NCBI GenBank assembly: GCA_035249305.1
Contig: DATFGQ010000114.1
Location: 39,018-103,017, forward strand
Source of the DNA: DASUNP01 sp035249305
Lineage (GTDB): Bacteria; Acidobacteriota; Blastocatellia; UBA7656
DNA length: 64,000 nt
Direction: 5' to 3'
Shown here one piece after another: positions 36,977-45,683 of this stretch (position 1 is its first letter; each line of letters starts with the position of its first letter). The position numbers were made by a program, and so were the translations under genes. The notes under the pieces are model-generated. The model was not told where the DNA came from and made no database searches. It saw nothing but the letters and a program-made list of their open reading frames with translations.

Positions 36977-37893
36977 CAAAGAGAGGCAAAAAGTTGTCAG
37001 TAACAGCCATCCTGGGGCTCTGCCTGGTGGCCGGCGCTGCCGTAAGCGATCCGGGCAGGGCCGTGCTCAAGCGACTCTTTTCATCGTCGAGCGGCGAGAC
37101 ATCAGCCGTCACGCCGGGCGACGCAATCGAAGAGGCGGGCCAGGACGTAGAGCAGCGTGCTCGCGCGCGTCACGGCTGGAACGCCGCCGTGATCAACTCG
37201 GTCATGCGCGGCCAGATCACTTTCTACAACCGGGAAGGCGAATCGGTCGACCAGGCGAATATGACGTTGTTTCGCCTCTACTCCGACCGCATGCGCATGG
37301 AGCTGAAACGCGGCAGAAAGGTTGAGACCTTGGGATTCAATCAGGCTCGCGCCTGGAAGGTCGGGGCCGCGAGTGTGGGAGAAGCGGAGGGCCGCGACAT
37401 AAGGGCGTGGATGAGACTCTGGCCCGAGCGGCTTTTCGTGGCGCGCGACAAGGGGGCCGGCTACAGAGAGGCGGGCCGCCGGATAGAGAATTTCAGACCG
37501 GCGAGGCCGGGGCAGGACTCCGCGAAGATAGAACCGCCAAAGGTCTCCGAACAGGTAGTGATCGAAGACTCGATCGGCTCGTCGCCGCCGCAGGGAGAGA
37601 CAGCAGACCGGCGATTCGTCACCTACTACGTCGATAGAGACACCCAACTGGTTGAGGCGGCCAGATGGCTCGAACCGGACGACCCGCGCCGAAGCATAGA
37701 TGATCCGGAGACGCCGAGGGTAGACGTGCGTGTAGACTTCGCCGACTGGCGCGACGTAAACGGCGTATGGCTGCCGTTCGAAGTGACTCGTTGGACCGGC
37801 GGAAAGATCGCCTTACGCATACAGCTCAGCGAGGTGCAATTGAATCAGCCTCTGTCCAACTCTCTTTTCTCCCCGGCGACGAATACGAGGTGA
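36973..37893 (+). CDS. exported protein coupled to the giant surface protein
   Basis: The ATG overlaps the upstream stop (ATGA), so translation is coupled. The 306-residue protein has a signal-like N-terminus (RGKKLSVTAILGLCLVAGAA). Its body contains MRGQITFYNREG, VDQANMTLFRLYSDRMRMEL and VDVRVDFADWRDVNGVWLPFEVTRW. The VNGVWLPFEV segment resembles acidobacterial periplasmic proteins of the outer-membrane-lipoprotein-sorting type, but I cannot assign a family firmly. It probably helps to present or anchor the large PA14 protein; this rests on context only. Confidence 0.7.
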   Translation: MTKRGKKLSVTAILGLCLVAGAAVSDPGRAVLKRLFSSSSGETSAVTPGDAIEEAGQDVEQRARARHGWNAAVINSVMRGQITFYNREGESVDQANMTLFRLYSDRMRMELKRGRKVETLGFNQARAWKVGAASVGEAEGRDIRAWMRLWPERLFVARDKGAGYREAGRRIENFRPARPGQDSAKIEPPKVSEQVVIEDSIGSSPPQGETADRRFVTYYVDRDTQLVEAARWLEPDDPRRSIDDPETPRVDVRVDFADWRDVNGVWLPFEVTRWTGGKIALRIQLSEVQLNQPLSNSLFSPATNTR

Positions 37894-37975
37894 GCGATAA
37901 GATAGTCAGCCGCTGCAACGACTTGTTCGGCGGCGTCTATCATCTCCCGCCAATTTATATTCGTACTCATTCTAT

Positions 37976-39094
37976 CTAACTTAAGGCTTGCGCGAGGTCT
38001 GCAATCAGGTCGTCGACGTTTTCAAGCCCAATCGCTAGCCGAAGGAGATTGTCAGGCGTCTTTGTCCCAGGCCCTTCGATCGACGCTCGATGTTCGATCA
38101 AACTGTGCGGCCCGCCGAAACTGGTAGCTCTGGTAAAGATTCTCACCTTTGCTGCGACGCCCATCGCGTTGTCTCTGCCCCCATTTACTTGCACCGACAT
38201 CATTCCGCCGAAAAGTGACATTTGTTGAGACGCGGTACGGTGTCCAGCGTCACTTGAAAGACCTGGGTACAGGACTTTCTCGATAGCCGGATGGTTGTTT
38301 AAGAACTCCGCGACCTTCAGCGCATTGTCGCAGTGCGCCCGCATGCGATAAGGCAGCGTGTTAATGCCTCTGAGAGTTAACCAACACTCGAAAGGGGAAG
38401 GAATCGCGCCTCCGATCTTCTGGAGTTTCCTGATCTTCTGAAACAACTCGCTCCCTTGTTTCGCAACTACTATTCCCCCCGTCACATCGTCATGTCCGCT
38501 TAAGTATTTAGTGGTGGCATGAACGACCAGGTCGGCGCCAAGGTCGAGAGGGCGCTGAAGGACTGGCGTCGCCATAGTGTTATCACATACGAAGTAAGCG
38601 CCTGCGTCGTGCGCAATTTCGGAGGTCTTCCGTATATCGGTGACCTTTATCTGAGGGTTCGAAGGAGTCTCCGCCAGAACGAGCCTGGTGTTGCGGCGGA
38701 CAGCCTTCTGTGTTTGAGAGACATCCGTCATATCGACGAAACTCACTTCCAAGCCCCAGGGGACGAAAGTATCTCTCAGTAATTGCCTAACACCGTAGTA
38801 CAAATCTTCTGGCGCAATAACGTGGTCGCCCGGTGAGAGAGCTTGGAAGATGGTCATTGTCGCCACTGAGCCGGAAGAGAAAGCCGCCGCCTCCTGGCCC
38901 TCTTCTAAGGCGCACACGCACTGTTCCAGCGCATTGCGGTTAGGGTTGCCGTCTCGCGAGTACTCGAAGCCGGTCGGGTAACTCCCATCCGGCTGGCGCT
39001 CAAAAGTGGATGACAGGTAAATAGGCGGAGTCACTGCTCCGGTAGCGGAATCAACATAGCGACCGGCATGGATAGCTTTAGTTTCTATTTTCAT
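37976..39094 (-). CDS. Cys/Met metabolism PLP enzyme (cystathionine gamma-synthase/lyase family)
   Basis: The 372 residues contain the family features: YSRDGNPNRNALEQ, AFSSGSVATM, NTMATPVLQRPLDLGADLVVHATTKYLSGHDDVTGG (Schiff-base Lys in the ATTKYLSGH motif) and SFGGPHSLIEHRAS. Enzymes of this type make cystathionine from an activated homoserine, or cleave it to homocysteine or cysteine. Sequence alone does not separate MetB from MetC or Mgl forms. It is not next to other sulfur genes. An 82-base gap separates it from the convergent exported-protein gene. Confidence 0.9.
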   Translation of the reverse strand: MKIETKAIHAGRYVDSATGAVTPPIYLSSTFERQPDGSYPTGFEYSRDGNPNRNALEQCVCALEEGQEAAAFSSGSVATMTIFQALSPGDHVIAPEDLYYGVRQLLRDTFVPWGLEVSFVDMTDVSQTQKAVRRNTRLVLAETPSNPQIKVTDIRKTSEIAHDAGAYFVCDNTMATPVLQRPLDLGADLVVHATTKYLSGHDDVTGGIVVAKQGSELFQKIRKLQKIGGAIPSPFECWLTLRGINTLPYRMRAHCDNALKVAEFLNNHPAIEKVLYPGLSSDAGHRTASQQMSLFGGMMSVQVNGGRDNAMGVAAKVRIFTRATSFGGPHSLIEHRASIEGPGTKTPDNLLRLAIGLENVDDLIADLAQALS

Positions 39095-39186
39095 TGAACC
39101 TCACAATCCCATTATCTTCATATAAGCCGTAACCAAAGACGCCGAACGTCCCGCGTCACCGGCGCGGCCTCTGCTGAATGCGCTTG

Positions 39187-39456
39187 TTAGATTCGTTTCG
39201 AGGTTTCTATTTTTTCCTTCAGCCAAGTATTGATGAGCCTTTCTGATGACACCTTCCTCGACTTAGCGATTTCATCTAGTCTGGAAACTATCTCCTCATC
39301 TATAGCAACCAGATGCTTTTTCGATTTGATGTTTATATCAAACTGCGCTTCTGGCATCTGATCCCAGTATTGTCCCATATCGTGAGCATCAAAGAATTCT
39401 ACAAGCTCATCGAGAGATTCAAACTCTGGCAGCGATTTAGACTTATTTTTTGCCAT
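39187..39456 (-). CDS. BrnA/CopG-type antitoxin
   Basis: An 89-residue protein with an acidic toxin-binding N-terminal half (PEFESLDELVEFFDAHDMGQYWDQM) and a ribbon-helix-helix C-terminal part (HLVAIDEEIVSRLDEIAKSRKVSSERLINTWLKEKI). It lies downstream of a BrnT-like toxin and overlaps it by 14 bases, the usual toxin-first order of brnTA. Antitoxins of this type neutralise the toxin and repress their own promoter, upstream of 39727. Confidence 0.85.
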   Translation of the reverse strand: MAKNKSKSLPEFESLDELVEFFDAHDMGQYWDQMPEAQFDINIKSKKHLVAIDEEIVSRLDEIAKSRKVSSERLINTWLKEKIETSKRI

Positions 39457-39727
39457 ATTGCTTTCTTTCCTTATCCGCCATATCTCTGGCGCTCAGTATT
39501 AATGCTTCTTTAGTTTTCTTATAAATGAAAAGGACTGCCAGGTATCTACCCGCGTCGCTTTTCCCTAGAGCGAGATAAACGTCTTCACCCTTTCGTTGGC
39601 CTTTCTCAACGAAGCGTATCTTAGGCTTGCTGTTGAATGCTTCTTCCACCTCGTAGGGTTCTACGTGATGTTTAAAAGCAAGTTTATCTACGATGTCTCT
39701 CAGCCAAATAACGCCCGTAATCTTCAT
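39443..39727 (-). CDS. BrnT-family ribonuclease toxin
   Basis: A 94-residue protein with the BrnT fold: KLAFKHHVEPYEVEEAFNSKP, then GEDVYLALGKSDAGRYLAVLFIYKKTKEALILSARDMADKERKQY. The C-terminal SARDM...ER(K)xY is the typical RelE-like RNase core. The gene order and 14-base overlap with the antitoxin gene support a type II toxin-antitoxin module. It sits between metabolic genes, which suggests a small acquired island. Confidence 0.87.
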   Translation of the reverse strand: MKITGVIWLRDIVDKLAFKHHVEPYEVEEAFNSKPKIRFVEKGQRKGEDVYLALGKSDAGRYLAVLFIYKKTKEALILSARDMADKERKQYGKK

Positions 39728-39807
39728 TCGGTTTTCTCACATTCTCAATCACAAGGCTTATTTTAGCTGACTTACCCGCAAGGGTCTAATTTTCAAGAGG
39801 AACAGCC

Positions 39808-40860
39808 TCACGCCGCCAGAGAGGCGTTGTCGATCACGAAGCGGTACTTGACGTCACTCTTCTGCATGCGGTCATACGCCTCGTCGATATTCTGGATCGG
39901 GATCATTTCAATCTCCGAGACGACCCCTTTCTCGGCGCAGAAGTCGAGCATCTCTTGCGTCTCGGCGATACCACCAATCAGCGAGCCAGCTATCGCCCGG
40001 CGCTTGAAGATCAGCGCCGAGATGTCGGGCGAAGGATGTGAATGCTCGGGCACGCCGACCAGCACCAGCGTCCCGTCGCGCTTCAGAAGTTTGGTATAAG
40101 CGTCGAGGTTGTGGCTCGCCGCCACCGTGTCGAGGATCAAGTCGAAGCTGCCCGCGTGCGCCTCCATCTCGTCGGCGCTCCGCGACACGATCACTTCGTC
40201 GGCCCCAAGCGCCTTAGCGTCCTCGCGCTTGCTCTCGGATGTCGTGAAGGCGACCGTTTGCGCCCCCATCGCGTGCGCGAGCTTCAGGCCCATGTGGCCG
40301 AGCCCGCCGATTCCGACGATGCCCACCTTCTTACCCGGACCCACCTTCCAGTGGCGCAGCGGCGAATAAGTGGTGATGCCCGCGCACAGCAGCGGCGCTA
40401 CGGCAGCGAGCTGTTCAGCGGGGTGGGTGATCTTGAGCACGAACTTTTCATCAACGATGATCCGCTGTGAGTAGCCGCCGAGCGTGTGACCGTGGGCCTC
40501 GTTGATCGGCGAGTTGTAGGTGCCCGTGAAACCGTTCTCGCAATACTGTTCCAACCCCTCGTCGCAGGCACGGCAATGCTGGCAACTGTCCACCAAGCAG
40601 CCGACGCCCACCGTGTCGCCGACCTTGAACCTTGTCACATCATTGCCAGCGGCTGTCACGTGGCCGACAATCTCGTGGCCGGGAACGCAGGGGAAAAGCG
40701 TCCCCTCCCATTCGGAGCGGACCGTGTGCAGGTCCGAATGGCAGACGCCGCAATAGGCGATGTCTATCTGAACATCGCTCGGACCGGGTTGACGGCGCTC
40801 GATGTCGATAGCCTCTAGAGGCTTGTCAGCAGCGTACGCGCCATAAGCTTTAATAACCAT
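39808..40860 (-). CDS. zinc-dependent alcohol dehydrogenase, YahK/AdhC type
   Basis: The start is the ATG seven bases after GAGGAG (MVIKAYGAYAADKP), giving 350 residues; a start five codons upstream lacks spacing. Zinc motifs are GVCHSDLH and GHEIVGHV (catalytic zinc) and the four Cys of DSCQHCRACDEGLEQYC (structural zinc). The Rossmann motif is VGIGGLGHMGLKLA. This is the broad NADPH-dependent aldehyde reductase type (YahK, AdhC). A small open frame lies immediately upstream on the same strand. Confidence 0.93.
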   Translation of the reverse strand: MVIKAYGAYAADKPLEAIDIERRQPGPSDVQIDIAYCGVCHSDLHTVRSEWEGTLFPCVPGHEIVGHVTAAGNDVTRFKVGDTVGVGCLVDSCQHCRACDEGLEQYCENGFTGTYNSPINEAHGHTLGGYSQRIIVDEKFVLKITHPAEQLAAVAPLLCAGITTYSPLRHWKVGPGKKVGIVGIGGLGHMGLKLAHAMGAQTVAFTTSESKREDAKALGADEVIVSRSADEMEAHAGSFDLILDTVAASHNLDAYTKLLKRDGTLVLVGVPEHSHPSPDISALIFKRRAIAGSLIGGIAETQEMLDFCAEKGVVSEIEMIPIQNIDEAYDRMQKSDVKYRFVIDNASLAA

Positions 40861-40871
40861 GTGTAGTCTCC

Positions 40872-41051
40872 TCATCTGAACCAGGTAATGTCTGACAAAT
40901 ACTTCTTAAGGTGCAACGTATCGACGACAGGCGGCGCGGCGACGATCCAGGCTTTTATGTCTCGCCATGCTTCGCCGCGACTGGCGAACAAACATTTCCC
41001 GCCCACATAGCGCTCGAAGGCTTCGGCAGATGTTGTCTCAGGGATCAACAT
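40872..41051 (-). CDS. small open frame upstream of the alcohol dehydrogenase gene
   Basis: A 59-codon frame starts at an ATG (MLIPETTSAEAF) and stops 11 bases before the adh start. Its codon use and Trp/Ala-rich composition (EAWRDIKAWIVAAPPVV) look coding. There is no strong Shine-Dalgarno; GAGAAAG lies about 14 bases upstream. I do not recognise the product. It could be a leader peptide or small protein of the adh operon. The rest of the divergent gap to the MFS gene (41052-41182) shows nothing else. Confidence 0.4.
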   Translation of the reverse strand: MLIPETTSAEAFERYVGGKCLFASRGEAWRDIKAWIVAAPPVVDTLHLKKYLSDITWFR

Positions 41052-41182
41052 GGCAAACGTTCAACTTTCTCAATTCATCCACTTTTACCTCGTGCACGTC
41101 CCAGGTCAAATGGACTCGATGCCTTCGGCGACAGTGTAATCCCGCGCGTGTATACTTTCCAAGACGACGAGACGTTAATAAT

Positions 41183-42766
41183 ATGGTCACTAACACTAGA
41201 CAACCGTGCGATGAAGCAGTCGTGCGTTCGCGGCCTGACGTTACGGATTGCAGTCAAGCGACGGGGCGGTGGGTGCTGGCGGCGGCGATTCTCGGCTCCA
41301 GCATCACATTCATCGACGGCACGGTGATTAACGTCGCGCTCCCCGTGCTGCAAAGCGAGCTCGGCGCGAGCGTCGCCCAAACGCAGTGGATCGTCGAATC
41401 ATACGCATTGATGCTCGCCTCGCTGATGCTCGTAGGCGGCTCGCTGGGTGACCGTCTGGGGCGCAGTCGAGTCTTCTCGGCAGGCAATCTGCTCTTCGCT
41501 CTCGCCTCAATCTGGTGCGGGCTGGCCGCTGACGTAACCCAGCTTATAATCGCGCGCGGAGTGCAGGGCGTTGGCGCAGCCCTCATGGTGCCGGGAAGTC
41601 TGGCGCTCATCAGCGCAAACTTCGGCAAGCAGAAGCGCGGGCAGGCCATAGGGACGTGGTCTGGGATCACGTCAATCGCCGCGGGAATCGGCCCGGTCAT
41701 TGGCGGCTGGCTCGTCGAGAGATCTTCGTGGCGCTGGGTCTTCTTTATCAACATACCGCTCGCCGCTGCCGTGTTGTTAATCACCTGGCGGCGCGTCCCC
41801 GAAAGCCGCGACGAGCAAGCGAAGGGGCGCGTCGACTTGCTGGGGGCGGTGTTGGCGACCATAGGACTGGGCGGCCTCGTCTTCGGCCTGATCGAGTCGA
41901 ACGCGCGCGGCATATCTTCCCCGCTCGTGATAGCAAGTTTCGCCATAGGCTTGGCGGCGCTCGCAGGATTTCTGCTCGCAGAAGCGCGCGACGACGAGCC
42001 TATGATGCCGCTCGAACTCTTTCGCTCGCGGACGTTCGCAGGCGCGAATCTGCTGACGCTCTTTTTGTACGCCGCGCTGAGCGGGCTGCTCTTCTTCCTG
42101 CCGTTCAATCTCATTCAAGTGCAGGGCTACACGGCGACCGTCACCGGTGCGGCCTTGTTGCCATTCGTGATAGTGATGTTTTTGCTCTCGCGCTGGGCTG
42201 GCGGTCTGGTTGATCGTTATGGCTCGAAACTTCCGCTCGTCGTAGGACCCATCATCGCCGCCGCAGGGTTCGCGCTCTTCGCCTTGCCGGGCGCGGAGGC
42301 AGGCAGCTATTGGACGAGCTTCTTTCCGGCGATTATGGTGATGAGCTTCGGGATGTCCGTGAGCGTCGCGCCGCTGACGACTACGGTGATGAGTGCTGTT
42401 GACGAACGCCGCGCCGGAGTCGCTTCGGGCATCAATAACGCTGTTTCGCGCACCGCCGCGTTGCTTGCCGTCGCGCTCTTCGGCGTTATCATGCTGAGCG
42501 CTTTCAGCAACGATCTCACCAATCGCCTGAAGACGATGCCCGTGTCCGACGAGGTGAGGACACAACTGATCGAGCAGAGCGGCGATCTCGTCAACATGAA
42601 GATTCCTGAGAGCGTGAGCGACGAAACGCGGACGGCTATCCTGCAAGCGGTTCGAGAGTCATTCGTCGCAGGCTTTCGCCTGGTCGCTTACCTGGCCGCC
42701 GGACTTGCGGCGGCCAGCGCGCTCATGGCCTGGCTACTGATTGAGAAGAATGGGCGCGGCACATGA
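41183..42766 (+). CDS. MFS transporter of the DHA2 (EmrB/QacA) family
   Basis: I choose the ATG of MVTNTRQPCDEA; a longer frame to 40967 extends through noncoding DNA. The 527-residue protein has about 14 membrane helices. DHA2 marks are FIDGTVINVALPVLQ (helix 1), GGSLGDRLGRSRVF (motif A), RGVQGVGAALMVPGSLALI (motif B/C region) and GPVIGGWLVERSSWRWVFFINIP. These antiporters export drugs or lipophilic compounds using proton motive force. No regulator is adjacent. Confidence 0.93.
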   Translation: MVTNTRQPCDEAVVRSRPDVTDCSQATGRWVLAAAILGSSITFIDGTVINVALPVLQSELGASVAQTQWIVESYALMLASLMLVGGSLGDRLGRSRVFSAGNLLFALASIWCGLAADVTQLIIARGVQGVGAALMVPGSLALISANFGKQKRGQAIGTWSGITSIAAGIGPVIGGWLVERSSWRWVFFINIPLAAAVLLITWRRVPESRDEQAKGRVDLLGAVLATIGLGGLVFGLIESNARGISSPLVIASFAIGLAALAGFLLAEARDDEPMMPLELFRSRTFAGANLLTLFLYAALSGLLFFLPFNLIQVQGYTATVTGAALLPFVIVMFLLSRWAGGLVDRYGSKLPLVVGPIIAAAGFALFALPGAEAGSYWTSFFPAIMVMSFGMSVSVAPLTTTVMSAVDERRAGVASGINNAVSRTAALLAVALFGVIMLSAFSNDLTNRLKTMPVSDEVRTQLIEQSGDLVNMKIPESVSDETRTAILQAVRESFVAGFRLVAYLAAGLAAASALMAWLLIEKNGRGT

Positions 42767-43105
42767 TGGTGATCTGATCGGCATCGTGCGGCGGGAGGGA
42801 TAGGCTCAGTGGGCGGCTCTGGTGAAGGGCGCGATTGAATCTCGAAGGCGCGCTGCCTCGCGGGTGAAGCGCGAAGATTGGCAATCGGCGACGAGTTCCT
42901 GATAGCGCGCCAAATGCTCCGCGGCCAGGTTGCGTTTTGCCGCAGCCTCGTCGGGTTTGCCTTCGCCCTCCGCGCGAAGGCCCGCGGCGAGCAGCACTTG
43001 GCCTTGCCCAAAATGTAGACGAAAAAGCACTTTTGGTAACAGTCGTTTTAGACTTTTTGGGCAAAGTGCCATTCTGCCCATAAAGTCGGTTTTAGTACAC
43101 TTGCT

Positions 43106-44065
43106 TTGCATAAGCAAAAAGCAAGAGGTATGCTTGCGGGCATGGATTCGATTGGTGCTTTCATTCTGGGGGCAATATTGAATCTACTCTTTAATATAAC
43201 CGCAGGGTTAATTAACCGTCGCGTGGCTATACGAATCACAAGATGGGGATGGCTTTACTTCTTATTGCATGCTAGTTATTTATTGCTTTCCATGGATACG
43301 GTAAAACGCAACGCTCTTGTCTTACGTTCCCACTTTGGTGATTCTAAGCTTTTCTCCTATTTTATAGTTGCGGTCATTGGCGCTTCACTAGCTGTGTTGT
43401 ATTGGGCCGCTGTTAATGCGGTATATTCCCGTATTTTTCATTCGGAAGAACAAACACAACCGCAGCCAAACATTGTTGTTTCACCAAAAGATGATGACAA
43501 TTACACATGGGTAGAGCAAGATCAGCGAAAGGTCTTTCGGGAATCACAGAGCAGAAACGCATCGCCTGCTGTCATAGTAGAATTTCATAACGAACTGAAT
43601 CCTCCTAAAAAGATCCGTAGAGCGAGCAACGTACTTACCAAAATTATCTATTACGATCTTGGTAGGTTGTCCGAGGCACAAACAATTGTAGAACATAGAA
43701 CGGATGAACCATGCTGGCTTAATGAGTTGTCTTCTAGCGTTTCATTTGAGGTTGACAGGTCACATTACCTAGTTCTCGGTGTGTTTGGTACTAAAGGGCC
43801 GTTGGGTAATCGTAATTTTTGGATTTGTGATAATGACAAACCTGATGAAACATTGGATCAGTATTCGTGTGGTATCGGGAGTATCCTACGGTTTGGTATC
43901 ACAGTTAAGTTGCTTTGGGGACATGATTACGAGTTCGAAAAAGAAGAAAAATCTGAACTCGAAATCAGAGATGGTAAAAGTTTTGAGCTTTTTTACATAA
44001 CAGGTGAAATGGACGAAAACAATAGACCAATTAAGCATTCGAGGGGGCTTACCTCTCTACCGTAA
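43106..44065 (+). CDS. membrane-anchored cargo protein of unknown function
   Basis: A 319-residue protein whose start could be 43106, 43130 or 43142 (MDSIGAFILG); none has a good ribosome site. It has three hydrophobic stretches, about 15-35, 50-62 and 84-105. A soluble domain follows (about 130-319) with FHNELNPPKKIRRASNVLTKIIYY and LGVFGTKGPLGNRNFWICDN. The A+T-rich codon use differs sharply from all flanking genes, a sign of transfer. I recognise no family. Effector or sensor roles are possible for a two-part membrane-cytosol protein but nothing shows one. Confidence 0.7.
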   Translation: MHKQKARGMLAGMDSIGAFILGAILNLLFNITAGLINRRVAIRITRWGWLYFLLHASYLLLSMDTVKRNALVLRSHFGDSKLFSYFIVAVIGASLAVLYWAAVNAVYSRIFHSEEQTQPQPNIVVSPKDDDNYTWVEQDQRKVFRESQSRNASPAVIVEFHNELNPPKKIRRASNVLTKIIYYDLGRLSEAQTIVEHRTDEPCWLNELSSSVSFEVDRSHYLVLGVFGTKGPLGNRNFWICDNDKPDETLDQYSCGIGSILRFGITVKLLWGHDYEFEKEEKSELEIRDGKSFELFYITGEMDENNRPIKHSRGLTSLP

Positions 44066-44112
44066 GTTCTTTAAAAGTATCTAAACGCAAACAACGGCTC
44101 AACCCTTATGCT

Positions 44113-44301
44113 TCACTCGCTCCAAAATGTCGTATCCGTTCCTAACTCATAACTCGATTGAATCAGGCTAAATATGTTGTGGCAAAGGATTTTGCACAAT
44201 ACCTCATTGACCTGTGCGATAAGTAGCTCGCTGCGGACGAACCCGCCGAACTTGGCTTTGATCATGCTAACGGCAACTGATGAAGTTGCTAATCCCACCA
44301 T
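44113..44301 (-). pseudogene. C-terminal remnant of a DDE transposase
   Basis: The frame contains MIKAKFGGFVRSE...AQVNEVLCKILCHNIFSLIQSSYELG. This is the typical end of DDE transposases (IKAKFGxxxRSK..AxxNEVLCKxLCHNI). Nothing upstream continues the transposase, so it is a fragment left inside the insertion. Confidence 0.65.
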
Positions 44302-44552
44302 TCATGAAGCATCTTGTAGTAAGTTGAGCAGATTTTATCAATCTCTTCATCTGTGATTCGGTCTGTGAGTACCACTTTAAGTATGACGGCGAGCAACTTC
44401 AACGGGGTTATTTCTATAGGCTTATTCCCGTTGCCCTCTTGGAGTTTGCGCACTTCTTTGCCTGGTTCATCTGGCATGGTAAACTCACGGACTGAAAGTG
44501 GGCAGGTCACGAAACGCTTTAGTGCACTCGGCAGACCTGAAACCCGAATCAT
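44289..44552 (-). CDS. small hypothetical frame inside the insertion
   Basis: Up to 87 codons; the likelier start is Met-26 at 44477 (MPDEPGKEVRKLQEG). The C-terminal part, ITPLKLLAVILKVVLTDRITDEEIDKICSTYYKMLHEWW, reads like a helical domain. No ribosome site or family was found, and it overlaps the transposase remnant by 13 bases. It may be real, but the support is weak. Confidence 0.3.
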   Translation of the reverse strand: MIRVSGLPSALKRFVTCPLSVREFTMPDEPGKEVRKLQEGNGNKPIEITPLKLLAVILKVVLTDRITDEEIDKICSTYYKMLHEWWD

Positions 44553-44616
44553 TCATACTGCTATTTAGCAGATTTATCAAATCGAAATTAACCGTCTCGT
44601 TAGGAGGTATATTCTA

Positions 44617-44892
44617 ATGGGGCGGGGCGCGAGGACTCGGCCAAACGGGTTGAAGGAAAAACTGAAAGCGATTCGGTCTAACATGGGCATTACTCAACAG
44701 CAAATGGTTGACTCGCTCGCGCAGTATGCACCAGATGAGTTTATTGATTCCGGTTACATTTCACAGTTTGAGAACGGGAAGCGAGAACCGAGCTTGCCCG
44801 TTTTGCTGGCTTACTCGAAACTGACACGTGTTTCGGTCAACGTTCTGATTGATGACGAGTTGGATTTACCAAAGCGTTTCAAGCCAAAGTAG
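44617..44892 (+). CDS. XRE-type helix-turn-helix regulator
   Basis: A strong AGGAGGT lies nine bases before the ATG. The 91 residues form one HTH_3 domain: LKEKLKAIRSNMGITQQQMVDSLAQ, then DSGYISQFENGKREPSLPVLLAYSKLTRVSVNVLIDDEL. The recognition helix YISQFENGKREPS is classic. It is the last gene of the insertion, 24 bases before the right-end motif cluster. It probably controls the insertion's cargo or its own promoter. Confidence 0.85.
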   Translation: MGRGARTRPNGLKEKLKAIRSNMGITQQQMVDSLAQYAPDEFIDSGYISQFENGKREPSLPVLLAYSKLTRVSVNVLIDDELDLPKRFKPK

Positions 44893-45549
44893 CCGCGCCG
44901 ACTTTTGGGCAAGATCGGGACTTTTTGGGCAGAAATACTTTACGGGCAGTTCTTGGGCAAAGCCGCAGCGCTTCGATGTATAGCGCGCCAAGATACAGCA
45001 GGCTGTCGCGGGACTCAGTTCCCGAGACCAGTTCTAAAGCTGCGGCGCACAGCCGTTCGGCTTCATCAAGCTCGCCGCGATAAAAGCGCACCTGCGCCAG
45101 GCACAGGTGCCCCTCGGCGCGCGAATAGAGCAACCTCAGAGTTTCCAACGTCCTGGACTGAAATAATGTGCGGGTGGTTGAGTGAGGCGGCGGCGCGGGC
45201 TTCTCTTATTAGGCGTTGGCGAGCATCGTATGAACCCGTTTCCGAAAGCACTTTGACGGCGACTTCGCGCATCAGATCAAGATCGGTGGCGCGGTAAACG
45301 ACGCCCATTCCGCCCCGACCGATTTCGCTTTCGAGCCGATAACGCTGGCGCAGTATGGCTCCAGGCATGATCGCGCTGTAGCTGATCTCGCCTGGGTCCA
45401 GAATGCGAGTCGCCTGGTTATCGTCCATCATCGGTAAAAGCATATCACACGGCGGGACCGAAGGCAGCGCCAGGGCTTTCTCATTTGATACGGTGACAGG
45501 CTCAGTCAGGGTGATATGAGACTATAGCAATTTGCGAATGGGTGAAGAT

Positions 45550-45646
45550 TGTAGGGGTGGGGCTTGTCCCCGCCCGGATCGCGCGTCAGCGCGATTACGT
45601 CATCGCCCTGCGGGCGATCCGGGCAGCCACAAGGGCTGCCCCTACA
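45550..45646. repeat. four-hairpin dispersed repeat, copy 2
   Basis: The layout matches 4821-4916: TGTAGGGG at the left, CCCCTACA at the right, and conserved outer hairpins (GGGGCTTGTCCCCGCC and GGGCAGCCACAAGGGCTGCCC regions). The middle hairpins are ATCGCGC/GCGCGAT and ATCGCCC/GGGCGAT, different from copy 1 but still paired. It lies in the 240-base gap between the kinase pseudogene and the pirin gene; the rest of that gap shows nothing. Confidence 0.85.
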
Positions 45647-45683
45647 GGTTACATCCAATCTCTAAGACTCTGATCAAATTTAC

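Larger units (their letters stand above)
43003..44962. mobile_element. AT-rich insertion with repeated GGGCAA/TTGCCC end motifs
   Basis: The left end reads GGCCTTGCCCAA (43001-43012) and the right end, reverse-complemented, GGCTTTGCCCAA (44964-44953). More copies of the motif stand inside both ends: GACTTTTTGGGCAAAG (43051-43066), CTGCCCATAAAGTC (43074-43087), CGACTTTTGGGCAAG (44899-44913) and GGACTTTTTGGGCAGA (44918-44933). Such clusters resemble transposase binding sites. The cargo is a membrane protein, a transposase remnant, a small frame and an XRE regulator; no intact transposase is present. Exact borders and target duplication are unclear. Confidence 0.7.
42806..45443 (-). pseudogene. 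serine/threonine kinase-TPR protein, deleted and interrupted by an insertion
   Basis: From 45443 the frame gives a kinase N-lobe (GAILRQRYRLESEIGRGGMG, AVKVLSETGS, HPHIISVQDVGN), then changes frame near 45150. It becomes a TPR region (AEGHLCLAQVRFYRGELDEAERL) with no kinase C-lobe, so most of the middle is deleted. At about 44962 an AT-rich insertion begins. The TPR tail resumes at about 43003 (GQVLLAAGLRAEGEGKPDEAAAK) and ends at 42806. The two sides of the insert join sensibly as one TPR protein. Full-length relatives couple a cytoplasmic kinase to long TPR tails. Confidence 0.8.
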
